The translations under genes and the position numbers were made by a program. From NCBI RefSeq assembly GCF_014195535.1, contig NZ_JACIBY010000009.1:24633-88632 (forward strand): DNA of 64,000 nucleotides, written 5' to 3'. The DNA comes from Runella defluvii (lineage in GTDB: Bacteria > Bacteroidota > Bacteroidia > Cytophagales > Spirosomataceae). Shown here piece by piece: positions 28,117 to 37,771 of this stretch (the first letter of the stretch is position 1; each line of letters starts with the position of its first letter). Below the pieces are notes generated by a model that was given only the letters and a program-made list of their open reading frames with translations, had not been told where the DNA came from and searched no databases.

Positions 28117-28152
28117 AGACCTTCCAAGTTTTTAAAACTTGGAAGGTCTTTT
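28117..28152 (+). terminator. Terminator of the CTTCCAAGTT palindrome type
   Basis: A perfect stem GACCTTCCAAGTT / AACTTGGAAGGTC (28118-28130 with 28136-28148) followed by TCTTTTG. A second, unpaired copy of the right arm with one change (ACTTGGAGGGTC) follows at 28162-28173, itself followed by a T run. The same palindrome family reappears at 41830-41865. Confidence 0.75.
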
Positions 28153-28190
28153 GTTTTAAAAACTTGGAGGGTCTTTTTATTATTCTTTCA

Positions 28191-28221
28191 CCTTCCCGAA
28201 AGTCTGAAACTTTCGGGAAGG
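28191..28221. repeat. Perfect 13-bp palindrome between convergent genes
   Basis: CCTTCCCGAAAGT (28191-28203) and ACTTTCGGGAAGG (28209-28221) with a five-base loop. There is no T run on either side. It lies eight bases from the end of the minus-strand gene at 28229 and may stabilise the 3' ends of both transcripts. Confidence 0.6.
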
Positions 28222-28228
28222 TACGATA

Positions 28229-29392
28229 CTATCTCAAAGCACTGCGAAGCGCCGATACCAACGCAGCCATGTCTTCCTCCGTATTATACAAATGAGGCGA
28301 AACCCGAATACCTTGTCCACGGGCGGCTACAATCACTTTTCGGGAAGCTAATGCCTGTTGCACTTTCATTACGTCAATTCCCGCAGGCAATCGCAGTCCC
28401 ATTAAATGGTGCGCTCGCTCGGCTTCGGGTTCAAACAATACCCCCAATTCCTCCAACGCAGGCGATGCCCCCTTCCAAAGTGATTGGCAGTGCGCTTGAA
28501 TGCGCTCAGTTGTCCATTCCAATTTTTCTCGAAGGGCCACTTCCAGCATCGGCATCTGGATGAAGTGAGAATGTTCTCCCACATTATAACGAAACGCCTT
28601 GGGTCGATACTCGTCTTGGTAATCCGTCAGTTGGTTGAATAAATTGCTCTGCTTTCGGGCCATCCACGTTTCTTCCAGAGGCACACCATCGTCAAAAAAT
28701 TCACCAAAATACGCCAATCCCATCGAATAAGGCCCCATCAGCCATTTGTAAGCTACCGCAATCAGGGCATCTGGTTTGACGGCTTGCACATCAAAAGCCA
28801 ACGCACCCAACGATTGCGTGGCGTCAATCGCCAAAAGTGCCCCAAACGATTTTGCTTTTTGGGAAATGGAGACCAAATCAAACTTTATTCCGTACTGCCA
28901 ATGCACGTGTGGCACAATGACCAAGGCTGTTTGTTCAGAAATTGTTGCCAAAATTTGTTCGTTCCAAACTTGCCCCACCTTCTCAGCATCGGGCATTGGA
29001 ATTGTTTTGATGACCAGTCCCAACTCCTCGCAGACGCGTTGCCAAGGATAGACATCGCTCGGAAATTCGTCTCCCACAAGTAAAATGTGTTGACCAGCCC
29101 GCAGCCCTTTCTTCCGATGTAGGTTTCGGGCGACGATTCCCATGCCATACGAAACCGACGGAATGATGGCAATCCGTTCGCGATCTTGGGCATTAACAAG
29201 TTGGGAAAAAAGTGCTCTAACTCCCCACACACCTTCAAAAAAATCATCAGGTCGAATTTGATGAATGGATGGCGTAAAAGTGGAAATAGCGTTGATGCCT
29301 GCTTGTTCTACCGCTTTAGAAAAAGGCCCACGAGTGGCGCAGTTGATGAAGTGAACGTCGGACGGTAAGTTGAATTGAAGTGAAGGTAACAT
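28229..29392 (-). CDS. Class V aminotransferase (PLP-dependent, cysteine-desulfurase/epimerase-like)
   Basis: 387 residues, cytoplasmic. Fold type I PLP enzyme with Asp190 (AIDATQSLGAL) and the Schiff-base Lys216 (VAYKWLMGPY). It resembles the CsdA/isopenicillin-N-epimerase-like branch of aminotransferase class V. The N-terminus FINCATRGPFSKAV is typical. The substrate is unknown. Confidence 0.85.
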   Translation of the reverse strand: MLPSLQFNLPSDVHFINCATRGPFSKAVEQAGINAISTFTPSIHQIRPDDFFEGVWGVRALFSQLVNAQDRERIAIIPSVSYGMGIVARNLHRKKGLRAGQHILLVGDEFPSDVYPWQRVCEELGLVIKTIPMPDAEKVGQVWNEQILATISEQTALVIVPHVHWQYGIKFDLVSISQKAKSFGALLAIDATQSLGALAFDVQAVKPDALIAVAYKWLMGPYSMGLAYFGEFFDDGVPLEETWMARKQSNLFNQLTDYQDEYRPKAFRYNVGEHSHFIQMPMLEVALREKLEWTTERIQAHCQSLWKGASPALEELGVLFEPEAERAHHLMGLRLPAGIDVMKVQQALASRKVIVAARGQGIRVSPHLYNTEEDMAALVSALRSALR

Positions 29393-29470
29393 CTAGGTTC
29401 AAAATGGTTTTGTCAAATTAAACCAAAATTTGGTTAAAATTCTTTAAAAAAGCCTCACTCGCTTTCTTCC

Positions 29471-29503
29471 TTGGTTCGTTATCGAAATAAATAGCTATTT
29501 TTG
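29471..29503 (+). promoter_or_regulatory. Predicted promoter for the ftsX-ribF cluster
   Basis: TTG (29471-29473) and TATTTTTG (29496-29503), a perfect -7 element, with a rather long 22-base spacer. It lies 42 bases before the ftsX ATG. Confidence 0.45.
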
Positions 29504-29545
29504 CGACGTTCCGTTCAATAAACACAAACCGTACTGTCATTACGT

Positions 29546-30427
29546 ATGCCTTTAAAAAAGAAAAAAGTCGGTAGCTATCCAAACGCAATGATCATCGCCA
29601 GTTTGACGGCGGCGTTGTTTTTGATTGGTTTTTGCGGGTTATTGGTAATGCAGTCCAAAAAGCTCATTTCCATTATCAAACAAAACATCGAAGTAAGGGT
29701 AATGCTCGACAAAGGTTTGGATTCAAATCAAGTAACGAAGGTATATAAAGGTATCGTTGCTCGTCCATTTGTGCTTTCGATAGACGGCAAACCACAAGTT
29801 ACTTTTTTCTCCAAAGACGAGGCTGCCAAGGAATTTATCGCCGACACCAAAGAAGATTTTTCTACGTTGCTAGGCGACAATCCGCTGCACGACAGTTACC
29901 GTGTACGTTTGCAAGAAGATTATTTTGAAGATACCAAGCTCAAACAAATCAAGGCCGAACTTGAAAAAAATGATGGCGTTTTTGAGGTCGTTTACCAAGA
30001 AAATTTGGCAGACCAAATCAACAAAAACCTCACCAAAATTTATTTGATTCTGGCCACGTTTGCCGTTATCATGCTCGTTATCATCATCTTGCTCATGAAT
30101 AACACCATTCGCTTGGCGCTCTATTCGCAGCGATTTTTGATACGGAGTATGCAATTGGTCGGTGCTACAAACGGCTTTATTCAGCGTCCGTTTTTGAAAA
30201 ATGGGGCTGTTCAAGGACTCATCAGCGGGTTGATTGCCGCAGGTTTAATCGTAGCACTTCAGCAACTTGCCCTTCACCAAATCGAAGGACTTCATCTTCT
30301 TCAAGAATATGACAAACTTAGCTTTTTGCTCGCTGGAGTTATCATTTTGGGAGCGCTGATTGGAATTGCAAGTACTTTTCAAGCCTTGGCCCGTTATTTG
30401 CGCATGGCTTTAGATGATTTATACTAA
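29546..30427 (+). CDS. ftsX: Cell division protein FtsX
   Basis: 293 residues. One N-terminal membrane helix (about 16-37), an extracytoplasmic domain of about 120 residues, then three helices in the MacB/FtsX-type C-terminal region, including QLVGATNGFIQRPFLKNGAVQG. FtsX works with the ATPase FtsE to control cell-wall hydrolases during division. ftsE is not adjacent, which is usual in Bacteroidota. First gene of an apparent five-gene run on the plus strand. Confidence 0.93.
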   Translation: MPLKKKKVGSYPNAMIIASLTAALFLIGFCGLLVMQSKKLISIIKQNIEVRVMLDKGLDSNQVTKVYKGIVARPFVLSIDGKPQVTFFSKDEAAKEFIADTKEDFSTLLGDNPLHDSYRVRLQEDYFEDTKLKQIKAELEKNDGVFEVVYQENLADQINKNLTKIYLILATFAVIMLVIIILLMNNTIRLALYSQRFLIRSMQLVGATNGFIQRPFLKNGAVQGLISGLIAAGLIVALQQLALHQIEGLHLLQEYDKLSFLLAGVIILGALIGIASTFQALARYLRMALDDLY

Positions 30428-30457
30428 ACTACCACATTTGATTTTAAATAACATAAC

Positions 30458-30658
30458 ATGAAAAAGAACGCATTACCTTTTGGAAAAAATAACCTTACGC
30501 TCATGATCGTGGGCATCGTCCTTGTACTCGGTGGTTTTGTCCTGATGAGTATGGACTCTGCCGAATTTGGTTTTGGAACACTTGGACTTACCGTAGGCCC
30601 ACTCGTGGTCGTGTCTGGTTTTATTGTTGAGTTTTTTGCCATTTTACGTAAGCCCTAA
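30458..30658 (+). CDS. DUF3098 small membrane protein
   Basis: 66 residues with two helices (LMIVGIVLVLGGFVLMSM and LTVGPLVVVSGFIVEFFAI). It has the DUF3098 form: a charged N-terminus LPFGKNN, first helix, a short loop with SAEFGFG, and second helix. It lies between ftsX and uppP, 30 and 35 bases away, a position that is conserved in Bacteroidota. Function unknown, plausibly linked to cell-envelope assembly by context. Confidence 0.85.
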   Translation: MKKNALPFGKNNLTLMIVGIVLVLGGFVLMSMDSAEFGFGTLGLTVGPLVVVSGFIVEFFAILRKP

Positions 30659-30693
30659 TCGGCTTTTATCTTGTCCCAATTACAATTTAGTAG

Positions 30694-31488
30694 ATGAACC
30701 TTCTTCACGTACTTATTTTAGCCATCATTGAGGGCATCACCGAATATTTACCTATTTCATCCACTGGCCACATGATTTTAGGCTCCTCTTTTATGGGGAT
30801 TGCTTCGGATCCTTTTGTGAAATTTTTCACAGTGGCTATTCAACTAGGTGCTATTTTGTCGGTTGTAGTTTTGTATTTCAAGCGTTTTTTTAAAAGCATT
30901 GACTTCTACATCAAACTGTTCATTGCCTTCATTCCAAGTGCCATTTTTGGTGTTTTATTCAGCGATGCCATCGACGCCCTGCTCGAAAGTCCGCTCGGAG
31001 TAGCCATTTCGCTACTTGTTGGCGGTATCATTCTTTTGTTTGTTGACAAATGGTTTACCAAAGCTTATATTGTTGATACCGACGAAGTTGACTACCTCAC
31101 AGCACTTAAAATTGGATTTTTCCAATGTATCGCCATGGTTCCTGGCGTTTCTCGTTCGGGAGCAACCATTGTAGGTGGGATGTCGCAACGCCTCTCTCGC
31201 AAAGCCGCCGCCGAATTTTCGTTTTTTTTGGCCGTTCCTACCATGTTTGCCGCAACCGCCAAAAAGGCGTACGATTATTATAAATTGGGCTTCGTCCTCA
31301 ATGAAGAACAAATCAAACTTTTGGCCATCGGAAACGTAGTGGCGTTTATTGTCGCCATGTTGGCCATCAAATTCTTTATTGATTTTCTGACCAAATACGG
31401 CTTCCGTTTGTTTGGTTGGTACCGCATTATTGTAGGCGGCATTATCCTTGCGTTGCTTTTGGCAGGATATAACTTACAAATAGTTTAA
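30694..31488 (+). CDS. uppP: Undecaprenyl-diphosphatase
   Basis: 264 residues, an integral membrane enzyme that recycles undecaprenyl pyrophosphate to the phosphate carrier lipid for peptidoglycan synthesis; it can give bacitracin resistance. The catalytic motifs are [17 protein letters not shown] (about 13-29) and [14 protein letters not shown] (about 150-163). About eight helices. The same run carries ftsX, truB and ribF. Confidence 0.96.
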   Translation: MNLLHVLILAIIEGITEYLPISSTGHMILGSSFMGIASDPFVKFFTVAIQLGAILSVVVLYFKRFFKSIDFYIKLFIAFIPSAIFGVLFSDAIDALLESPLGVAISLLVGGIILLFVDKWFTKAYIVDTDEVDYLTALKIGFFQCIAMVPGVSRSGATIVGGMSQRLSRKAAAEFSFFLAVPTMFAATAKKAYDYYKLGFVLNEEQIKLLAIGNVVAFIVAMLAIKFFIDFLTKYGFRLFGWYRIIVGGIILALLLAGYNLQIV

Positions 31489-31522
31489 ACACAGGTTGCG
31501 ATTTGCACCTTTTATTTCGTAC

Positions 31523-32221
31523 ATGACAGACATTACGCCAACCTCTCCCGAAGAAGGAGAGGTAATCTTATTAAATAAGCCCCTGACGTGGACATCATTC
31601 GATGCCGTCAACAAAATCAAAAAATCGTGTCAGGTCAAAAAAATTGGCCATGCAGGTACCCTCGACCCCCTCGCCACAGGTTTGTTGATTCTTTGTACGG
31701 GCAAAAAAACCAAGGAAATCGACTCGTACCAAGGAGCGGAAAAAGAGTACACGGGTAAAATGGTACTTGGAAAAACTACCCCCTCGATTGACCTTGAAAC
31801 GGCTTTTGATGCCGAATACCCCACTGACCATATTACGCATGAAGCCTTAATGAAAGCGGTTCAGCAGCTTACAGGTACCATTGAGCAGTTTCCGCCCATT
31901 TATTCGGCCGTAAAAATTGGGGGCGAACGCCTCTACAAAAAAGCACGCCGAGGCGAAGCCGTGGAAATAAAACCCCGTACGGTTACTGTGTCACTTTTTG
32001 AGATTGATGACTCTCATTTTCCTGAGATATACTTCCGAGTTGTGTGTTCTAAAGGCACGTACATCCGCAGTTTGGTGCGGGATGTGGGGATATTGGTCGA
32101 ATCGGGCGCCTACATGAGCGAATTATGCCGAACCCGAATCGGCAAATTTTGGTTAAAAGATGCAGAAGAGATTGAAGGATACGTTGCTCGAAAAAGAGCC
32201 GAATTAGGTCTTTCATCATAA
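31523..32221 (+). CDS. truB: tRNA pseudouridine synthase B
   Basis: 232 residues from the ATG at 31523; the frame opens at a TTG nine codons earlier, but the protein starts best here. It makes pseudouridine 55 in the T loop of tRNA. Catalytic Asp lies in HAGTLDPLATGLL; further markers are QFPPIYSAVKIGGERLYKKAR and CSKGTYIRSLVRD. It starts 34 bases after uppP and ends 22 bases before ribF. Confidence 0.95.
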   Translation: MTDITPTSPEEGEVILLNKPLTWTSFDAVNKIKKSCQVKKIGHAGTLDPLATGLLILCTGKKTKEIDSYQGAEKEYTGKMVLGKTTPSIDLETAFDAEYPTDHITHEALMKAVQQLTGTIEQFPPIYSAVKIGGERLYKKARRGEAVEIKPRTVTVSLFEIDDSHFPEIYFRVVCSKGTYIRSLVRDVGILVESGAYMSELCRTRIGKFWLKDAEEIEGYVARKRAELGLSS

Positions 32222-32243
32222 CAGTTCAGTTAAGACGTAGTTA

Positions 32244-33173
32244 ATGCAAGTTTACCACGATATAGCAGATTTTCGTCCGTTGAGTAACGCCGTTGTGACC
32301 AGCGGGACGTTTGACGGTGTTCATTTGGGGCACCAAAAAATCCTGAGTCGCCTTCGTGAAGCTGCCCAAGCCTCGGGTGGCGAAACGGTGGTGATTACCT
32401 TTTGGCCCCATCCTCGCATGGTGGTTTCTAACGACAGCCAAAATCTTCGGTTGCTTTCCACAATTGACGAAAAGATTGAATTGCTTCGTCAAAATGGCGT
32501 TCAGCACCTCGTAGTCGTTCCTTTCACCCGCGAATTTAGCGAGCTAACGTCCGATGAGTTTATTCAACAAATTTTGATTGATACCATCGGCACCAAAAAA
32601 TTGGTCATTGGCTATGACCATCATTTTGGAAAAAATCGAGAAGGGAGTTTCGAGTATTTACAAAAAAATGCCCACCGATTTGGCTTTGAAATTGAAGAAA
32701 TTCCACGCCAAGAAATTGACCATTTGACGGTAAGTTCCACCAAAATTCGGCAATCATTGGTTGAAGGAAAAACTTCAGTAGCCAATGAACTGCTCGGGCG
32801 CATCTATACTTTTACGGGCGTGATTGTCAAAGGTCGCCAACTGGGGCGAACCATTGGTTATCCAACAGCCAATGTACAGGTGCTTGAATCCTACAAACTC
32901 ATTCCCGCTGATGGCGTTTATGCCGTTCGTGTGCATGTGCGTGGGCAATGGCTCAAGGGCGTCATGAGTATAGGTTTTCGCCCTACAGTCAACGGTATCG
33001 GCCGAACCCAAGAAGTATATATTTTTGATTTTCAGGAGAATATTTACGGAGAAAAAATGACCGTTGAAAACGTTGCGTTTATTCGTCCTGAGTTAAAGTT
33101 TGATGGTCTTGAAGCACTCAAAAAAGCCATCGACGACGACTGTACGGCTGCTTTAGCTCTGTTAGAAGCCTAA
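32244..33173 (+). CDS. ribF: Bifunctional riboflavin kinase/FAD synthetase
   Basis: 309 residues. The N-terminal nucleotidyltransferase domain has VTSGTFDGVHLGHQKIL and GYDHHFGKNREGS, then SSTKIRQSLVEG; the C-terminal riboflavin kinase domain has GRTIGYPTANVQV and VMSIGFRPTVNG. The enzyme makes FMN and FAD from riboflavin. Last gene of the ftsX-ribF run, followed immediately by a bidirectional terminator. Confidence 0.96.
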   Translation: MQVYHDIADFRPLSNAVVTSGTFDGVHLGHQKILSRLREAAQASGGETVVITFWPHPRMVVSNDSQNLRLLSTIDEKIELLRQNGVQHLVVVPFTREFSELTSDEFIQQILIDTIGTKKLVIGYDHHFGKNREGSFEYLQKNAHRFGFEIEEIPRQEIDHLTVSSTKIRQSLVEGKTSVANELLGRIYTFTGVIVKGRQLGRTIGYPTANVQVLESYKLIPADGVYAVRVHVRGQWLKGVMSIGFRPTVNGIGRTQEVYIFDFQENIYGEKMTVENVAFIRPELKFDGLEALKKAIDDDCTAALALLEA

Positions 33174-33210
33174 AAAAAGGTGGTTTGGAATCAATCCACA
33201 ACCACCTTTT
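33174..33210. terminator. Bidirectional terminator between ribF and the AGCS symporter gene
   Basis: Outer stem AAAAGGTGGTT / AACCACCTTTT with an inner TGGA / TCCA and a small loop. An A7 run on the left acts as the T run for the minus-strand gene, and TTTT on the right serves ribF. Confidence 0.75.
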
Positions 33211-33223
33211 CATCAGTACCTTT

Positions 33224-34648
33224 CTATCCTTCCCATTCGTCGGTATTTTCGATGCCCAACTTCTTAGGGTGGAATACAGGATCAAGCCCTGCTTTACGTT
33301 GTTCTTCGTAATCTTTAAATGCCTTAAATGCTGGTTTTCGTAGCAAGAAAATGGCGATAATATTCAACCAAGCCATCATTCCTACCCCAATATCTCCGAT
33401 TGTCCAAGCTAACGCCGCCGTTTTGATAGAACCGTAAAAAGTAGCGGCCATGATCATCACCCGTAGCGCTTGTACTAACCACTTGTTGTTACTATTTGAT
33501 AAAAGATAGCTCAGGTTTGTTTCAGCAATGTAGTAATACGCCATGATGGTCGTAAAGGCAAAAAAGAGCAGCGCAATGGCCACAAAACCACTACCTAACG
33601 ACGGAAAATGCGTGTTGATAGCCGCTTGGGTAAACTCTGAACCAATGGCAAGGCCAGGTACATTTTCGACAATAAACCCTCCTGCTGGATTGACGACGTT
33701 GTACTGTCCCGTAAAAAGAATCATCAAGGCAGTAGCCGTACAGACAAACAACGTATCAACATATACTGAAAAAGCCTGCACCAATCCTTGTTTTACTGGG
33801 TGGCTGGTTTCGGCAGCAGCAGCAGCGTGCGGAGCCGTTCCTTGGCCTGCTTCATTGGAGTAAATACCACGTTTTACCCCCCACGAAACGGCCATGCCAA
33901 AAATTCCTGCAAAGGCTGGCTCGATGTCGAAAGCCGAACGAATGATTAAGCCAAGTACGGCTGGTACTTGGGTGATGTTAAGGGCAATAACCACCAAGGC
34001 CATCAGAATATAAGCACCCGCCATAAATGGCACCACTACTTCTGCCACTTGGCCAATGCGTTTTACGCCCCCAAAAATAATCAGTGCCAACAGGGCTGTC
34101 ACCGCCGCTCCCGTTATTTCTACAGGAATGTCAAAAGCAGCTTTGGCACTAAGTGCAATGCTATTGCTCTGAACACCAGGCAAAAACAACGCTGTACTCA
34201 AAATCGTAGCCCCCGCAAACAGCAAGGCATACCAACGGATTCCGAGCCCTTTTTCGATGTAAAAAGCAGGGCCTCCACGGTATTGCCCATCTTGTACCTG
34301 CTTGTAAATTTGCCCCAAGGTTGCTTCAATAAACGCCGAAGACGCGCCCAAAAACGCGATGGCCCACATCCAAAATACTGCCCCTGGCCCTCCCATGGCG
34401 ATGGCAGTGGCCACCCCTGCGATATTCCCAGTCCCGACTCTGCCTGAAATGGCGATCGCAAAGGCTTGAAACGAACTCACTCCCTTGTCAGAGGTTTTTC
34501 CTCCAAACAGTAGTTTTACCATTTCTCGAACGTATCGAACTTGCAAAAAACGGGTTGTAACCGAAAAATAAATGCCCGCACCTAAACAAAGTAAGATGAG
34601 GGCATTACTCCAAATAATGTCGTTAATGAACGTAACTGTGGATTCCAT
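33224..34648 (-). CDS. Sodium:alanine (AGCS) symporter
   Basis: 474 residues from the ATG at 34648; a TTG 14 codons upstream is less likely. About ten to eleven membrane helices. AGCS markers include GRVGTGNIAGVATAIAMGGPGAVFWMW and SNEAGQGTAPHAAAAAETSHPVKQG. It takes up alanine or glycine with sodium. Monocistronic on the minus strand. Confidence 0.93.
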   Translation of the reverse strand: MESTVTFINDIIWSNALILLCLGAGIYFSVTTRFLQVRYVREMVKLLFGGKTSDKGVSSFQAFAIAISGRVGTGNIAGVATAIAMGGPGAVFWMWAIAFLGASSAFIEATLGQIYKQVQDGQYRGGPAFYIEKGLGIRWYALLFAGATILSTALFLPGVQSNSIALSAKAAFDIPVEITGAAVTALLALIIFGGVKRIGQVAEVVVPFMAGAYILMALVVIALNITQVPAVLGLIIRSAFDIEPAFAGIFGMAVSWGVKRGIYSNEAGQGTAPHAAAAAETSHPVKQGLVQAFSVYVDTLFVCTATALMILFTGQYNVVNPAGGFIVENVPGLAIGSEFTQAAINTHFPSLGSGFVAIALLFFAFTTIMAYYYIAETNLSYLLSNSNNKWLVQALRVMIMAATFYGSIKTAALAWTIGDIGVGMMAWLNIIAIFLLRKPAFKAFKDYEEQRKAGLDPVFHPKKLGIENTDEWEG

Positions 34649-34744
34649 GTAGAGTTTTGTCTTATGAATAAAATAGGGATTTTCGGCCAAGTTACCACTT
34701 TTTCGCTATATATTCCTTCATTTTATTCACTGACTAAATCTATT

Positions 34745-35542
34745 TTACATGGGTGTAAAACTCGATGCAGCAGCTTCGTTGGCCAGTTGATGGGCATTTT
34801 CTTTGCCTAAATATTGGTCAATTAAGTAATGGGCACCGTACAATACGGGGGTTGTTAAGAGGGCTATACAACCTTTGTAAATATAATTGATTGTCCCTAC
34901 TTGAAGAATTTGGGTCACGGACCAATTCCCAAAAAGGTAGAAGGCAATAAAAATCACGACGAAGCTGTCAACCAGCTGCGAGAAAAGCGTCGAACCCGTA
35001 GCCCGTAGCCAAATGTATTTTCCTCCCGTACGACGCCGTAACCACGAAAATACCGTAACATCGAGCACCTGTCCGATAAGAAACGCAACGATAGAACCCA
35101 ACATAATGCCTAAGCCTTGGCGGAAAATTTGATTAAAGGCGCCATCAATATTCATGGCGTTTCCGTGGCTATCTTGGCTATTTACTTCTAACCAAAACTG
35201 AGCAGGTGGAAGCGATGTAGTTGCATAAATCACAATGTACATATAAGCAATAAATCCTGCCGTAAGGTACGATATACGTCTCACCCCTTTTTTTCCAAAA
35301 TACTCATTAATAATGTCAGACGTAATAAAAACGATGGGCCAGTTCACGACCCCTGCCGACATATTGAAATCGAGTTTTGTGCCAAAAATATCAAGTTGAG
35401 CGGGGTTCGCCCCCAACAATGTCTCTACCGAAAAAATCTTTACTCCAATAATCTCGGCAATGAGTGCATTGGTTAAAAATAATCCGCATAAAAACAGGAA
35501 TAAAAACTGTTTCTTCTGCTCGAACGTGTTTGAAGTGGGCAT
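34745..35542 (-). CDS. yhhQ: Queuosine precursor transporter (YhhQ/VUT family)
   Basis: 265 residues with about six helices and the family pattern ALIAEIIGVKIFSV near the start and DIINEYFGKKGVRRI in the middle, plus LVDSFVVIFIAFY later. The family imports preQ0/preQ1 for queuosine in tRNA. I saw no preQ1 riboswitch upstream (35543-35638). It has its own promoter region after the thioredoxin-fold gene. Confidence 0.85.
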   Translation of the reverse strand: MPTSNTFEQKKQFLFLFLCGLFLTNALIAEIIGVKIFSVETLLGANPAQLDIFGTKLDFNMSAGVVNWPIVFITSDIINEYFGKKGVRRISYLTAGFIAYMYIVIYATTSLPPAQFWLEVNSQDSHGNAMNIDGAFNQIFRQGLGIMLGSIVAFLIGQVLDVTVFSWLRRRTGGKYIWLRATGSTLFSQLVDSFVVIFIAFYLFGNWSVTQILQVGTINYIYKGCIALLTTPVLYGAHYLIDQYLGKENAHQLANEAAASSFTPM

Positions 35543-35638
35543 GTCAAGAACGAATTTTGGGTTTACAGTTTGTGAGTTTTGTGAGTTTGTTGGTTATGGC
35601 TTATTTGCCCGCCGCCAATTTACCTTTTTGTGATCATT

Positions 35639-37642
35639 TCAACTTACACTGACGGCTAGTTGGTGCAGGGCTTCTTCTACAGAGTAAACGGGTAATTGGC
35701 ACGTTTTGTTAAAACAAACATATACCGTTGTGGTATCCGTCGAAGACAACCTTCCTTCCAAAAGCGGTAATTCTGAGGTAGTTTTGGCCCCAACAACAAT
35801 TTTATTTGGCCAAAAAGTTGTCTCTAATTCTTTTCTAAAAGCGTCTATTTCTGGGCCAACCAGTACTACTTCGGCGGTAGGTTGTACGCGCATCACGTAC
35901 AGTGCCGCCCAGTTTGTCACCCATTGTACATCGGTCATCATCGAACGTTTCAATTTTGACACCATCCAATCGGCCAATTCAATATACTCATCGTAGCTCA
36001 CGAGCATCCCTAAAGTATATAGGTTATGCGCCATTAACGAGTTAGAGGCAGGAATAACGTTGTCAAAAATTTCCTTTTTACGGGCAATCAAGTCGTCAGA
36101 TGAGCTATCTGTAAAGTAAAAAAGTTCATCTTCTTCATCGTACAAATGCTCAATCGTATAAGCAGTCAATTTGAGGGCTTCGTCGAGCCATTCTTCCTCA
36201 AACGTAATTTGATACACCCCAAGGTACGCATCAATCACCGAGGCATAATCTTCCAAAAATCCAACAATCGTGGCTTTTCCTGCTTTATAACTGTGCCAAA
36301 GGCGGTGATTTTCGTTGGTCATTTTGGTTTTGAGGAAGGTCGCATTTTGCAACGCCAATTCTCTAAATTGTTCATCCCCAAAAGCACGATACGCATCCGT
36401 CAATCCCTTCAATGTCAACCCATTCCACGAAGCCAAAATTTTATCATCCAATCCAGGACGCACCCGTTTCTCTCTCACTTCAAAAAGTTTGTCCAGCGCC
36501 GCGCGGTATTTTTCAGTAAAAACAAGGTTCCAATCTGCCTGAGGAGTCAAGTGCAAATGATTATAGCCGTGTTCCCAGTTTCCTGCGGTACGGATGGAAT
36601 ACAATTTGGAAAACCAGTCAAAATCGTCGCCTAAAATTGATTGCAATTCGGCTTGTGTCCACGTATAAAACTTCCCTTCTACTCCCTCACTATCCGCATC
36701 TAAGGCCGAATAAAACCCGCCGTCTGGACTTAGCATTTCCCGACGCAGCCAGTCAACCGTTTCATACACCCGACGTTTGTACAGCTCATTTTTGGTCAAC
36801 GTATAAGCTTCCGAATACATACTCAAAAGTTGTCCATTGTCGTAGAGCATTTTTTCAAAGTGCGGAATAAACCAGTCTTCATCCACCGAATACCGCGCCC
36901 ATCCACCACCTACGTGGTCGTAGATTCCTCCCAGCGCAATCCGATTCAAACTCAGCTCGATTTGGCGCAGAGCTTCGGGGTTTTGCGAAAGGGCATAATA
37001 GCGCAATAAAAACTTATAAATTGAAGGCATCGGGAATTTGGGGGCACGCTCCATCCCTCCTTTTTCCAAGTCAAAACTTTGTTTGATATGCTCAAACATT
37101 TCATCCAAATCCTCCTGACGAAATTCCGTCGTTGAACCGTCCAAATGGTATTTATTGGACTCTTTCATGAGCATATTTTCAACAAAACCTGCTGCCGATT
37201 TTTCCAATTCATCCCGATGATTCACAAAGGCATTTTGTACGCTATTGAGGAGGTTCACCCAATTCCGTGGCGGCATGTAAGTCATCCCGTAAAAAGGCTT
37301 GGCTTCGGGCGTTAAAAATACGTTCAACGGCCAGCCACCTCTCCCACCCATGGCATGAAGCGCATCCATGTAGATTGAATCGACGTCGGGGCGTTCTTCA
37401 CGATCTACTTTTATACACACATAGCCTGCGTTCATAACCGCCGCAACTTGCTCATTTTCAAAACTTTCTCTTTCCATTACGTGACACCAATGGCAAGCCG
37501 AATATCCAATACTTACAATGATGGGCTTGTCTTCGGTACGGGCTTTGGTCAGGGCTTCTTCTCCCCAAGGATACCATTCCACTGGGTTGTGAGCGTGTTG
37601 AAGCAAATAAGGCGATGTTTCTTCGATGAGGCGGTTTGGCAT
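35639..37642 (-). CDS. YyaL/SSP411-type thioredoxin-fold protein (DUF255)
   Basis: 667 residues. The N-terminal thioredoxin-like domain of about 170 residues begins [24 protein letters not shown] and contains the redox-like CHWCHVME. The rest is an (alpha/alpha)6 barrel of the glycosidase-like superfamily. The family (bacterial YyaL, human spermatogenesis-associated protein 20) is soluble and widespread, with no proven biochemical function. It lies between the queuosine transporter and copA. Confidence 0.9.
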   Translation of the reverse strand: MPNRLIEETSPYLLQHAHNPVEWYPWGEEALTKARTEDKPIIVSIGYSACHWCHVMERESFENEQVAAVMNAGYVCIKVDREERPDVDSIYMDALHAMGGRGGWPLNVFLTPEAKPFYGMTYMPPRNWVNLLNSVQNAFVNHRDELEKSAAGFVENMLMKESNKYHLDGSTTEFRQEDLDEMFEHIKQSFDLEKGGMERAPKFPMPSIYKFLLRYYALSQNPEALRQIELSLNRIALGGIYDHVGGGWARYSVDEDWFIPHFEKMLYDNGQLLSMYSEAYTLTKNELYKRRVYETVDWLRREMLSPDGGFYSALDADSEGVEGKFYTWTQAELQSILGDDFDWFSKLYSIRTAGNWEHGYNHLHLTPQADWNLVFTEKYRAALDKLFEVREKRVRPGLDDKILASWNGLTLKGLTDAYRAFGDEQFRELALQNATFLKTKMTNENHRLWHSYKAGKATIVGFLEDYASVIDAYLGVYQITFEEEWLDEALKLTAYTIEHLYDEEDELFYFTDSSSDDLIARKKEIFDNVIPASNSLMAHNLYTLGMLVSYDEYIELADWMVSKLKRSMMTDVQWVTNWAALYVMRVQPTAEVVLVGPEIDAFRKELETTFWPNKIVVGAKTTSELPLLEGRLSSTDTTTVYVCFNKTCQLPVYSVEEALHQLAVSVS

Positions 37643-37771
37643 AAAATGTTCTTTTAAATGGTAAAGACCAACGATAATACAAAAGTTTCCAGACTGACGA
37701 AAATCCTGTAATCCTTTTTGAAAATCGTGTAACTAGCTTCCCGATTTAAGCCACTACTTTTGTAACGACAA

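Noticed and set aside
35543-35638. preQ1 riboswitch upstream of the queuosine-precursor transporter
   Set aside because: I found only short direct repeats (TTTGTGAG) and no conserved preQ1 aptamer sequence.
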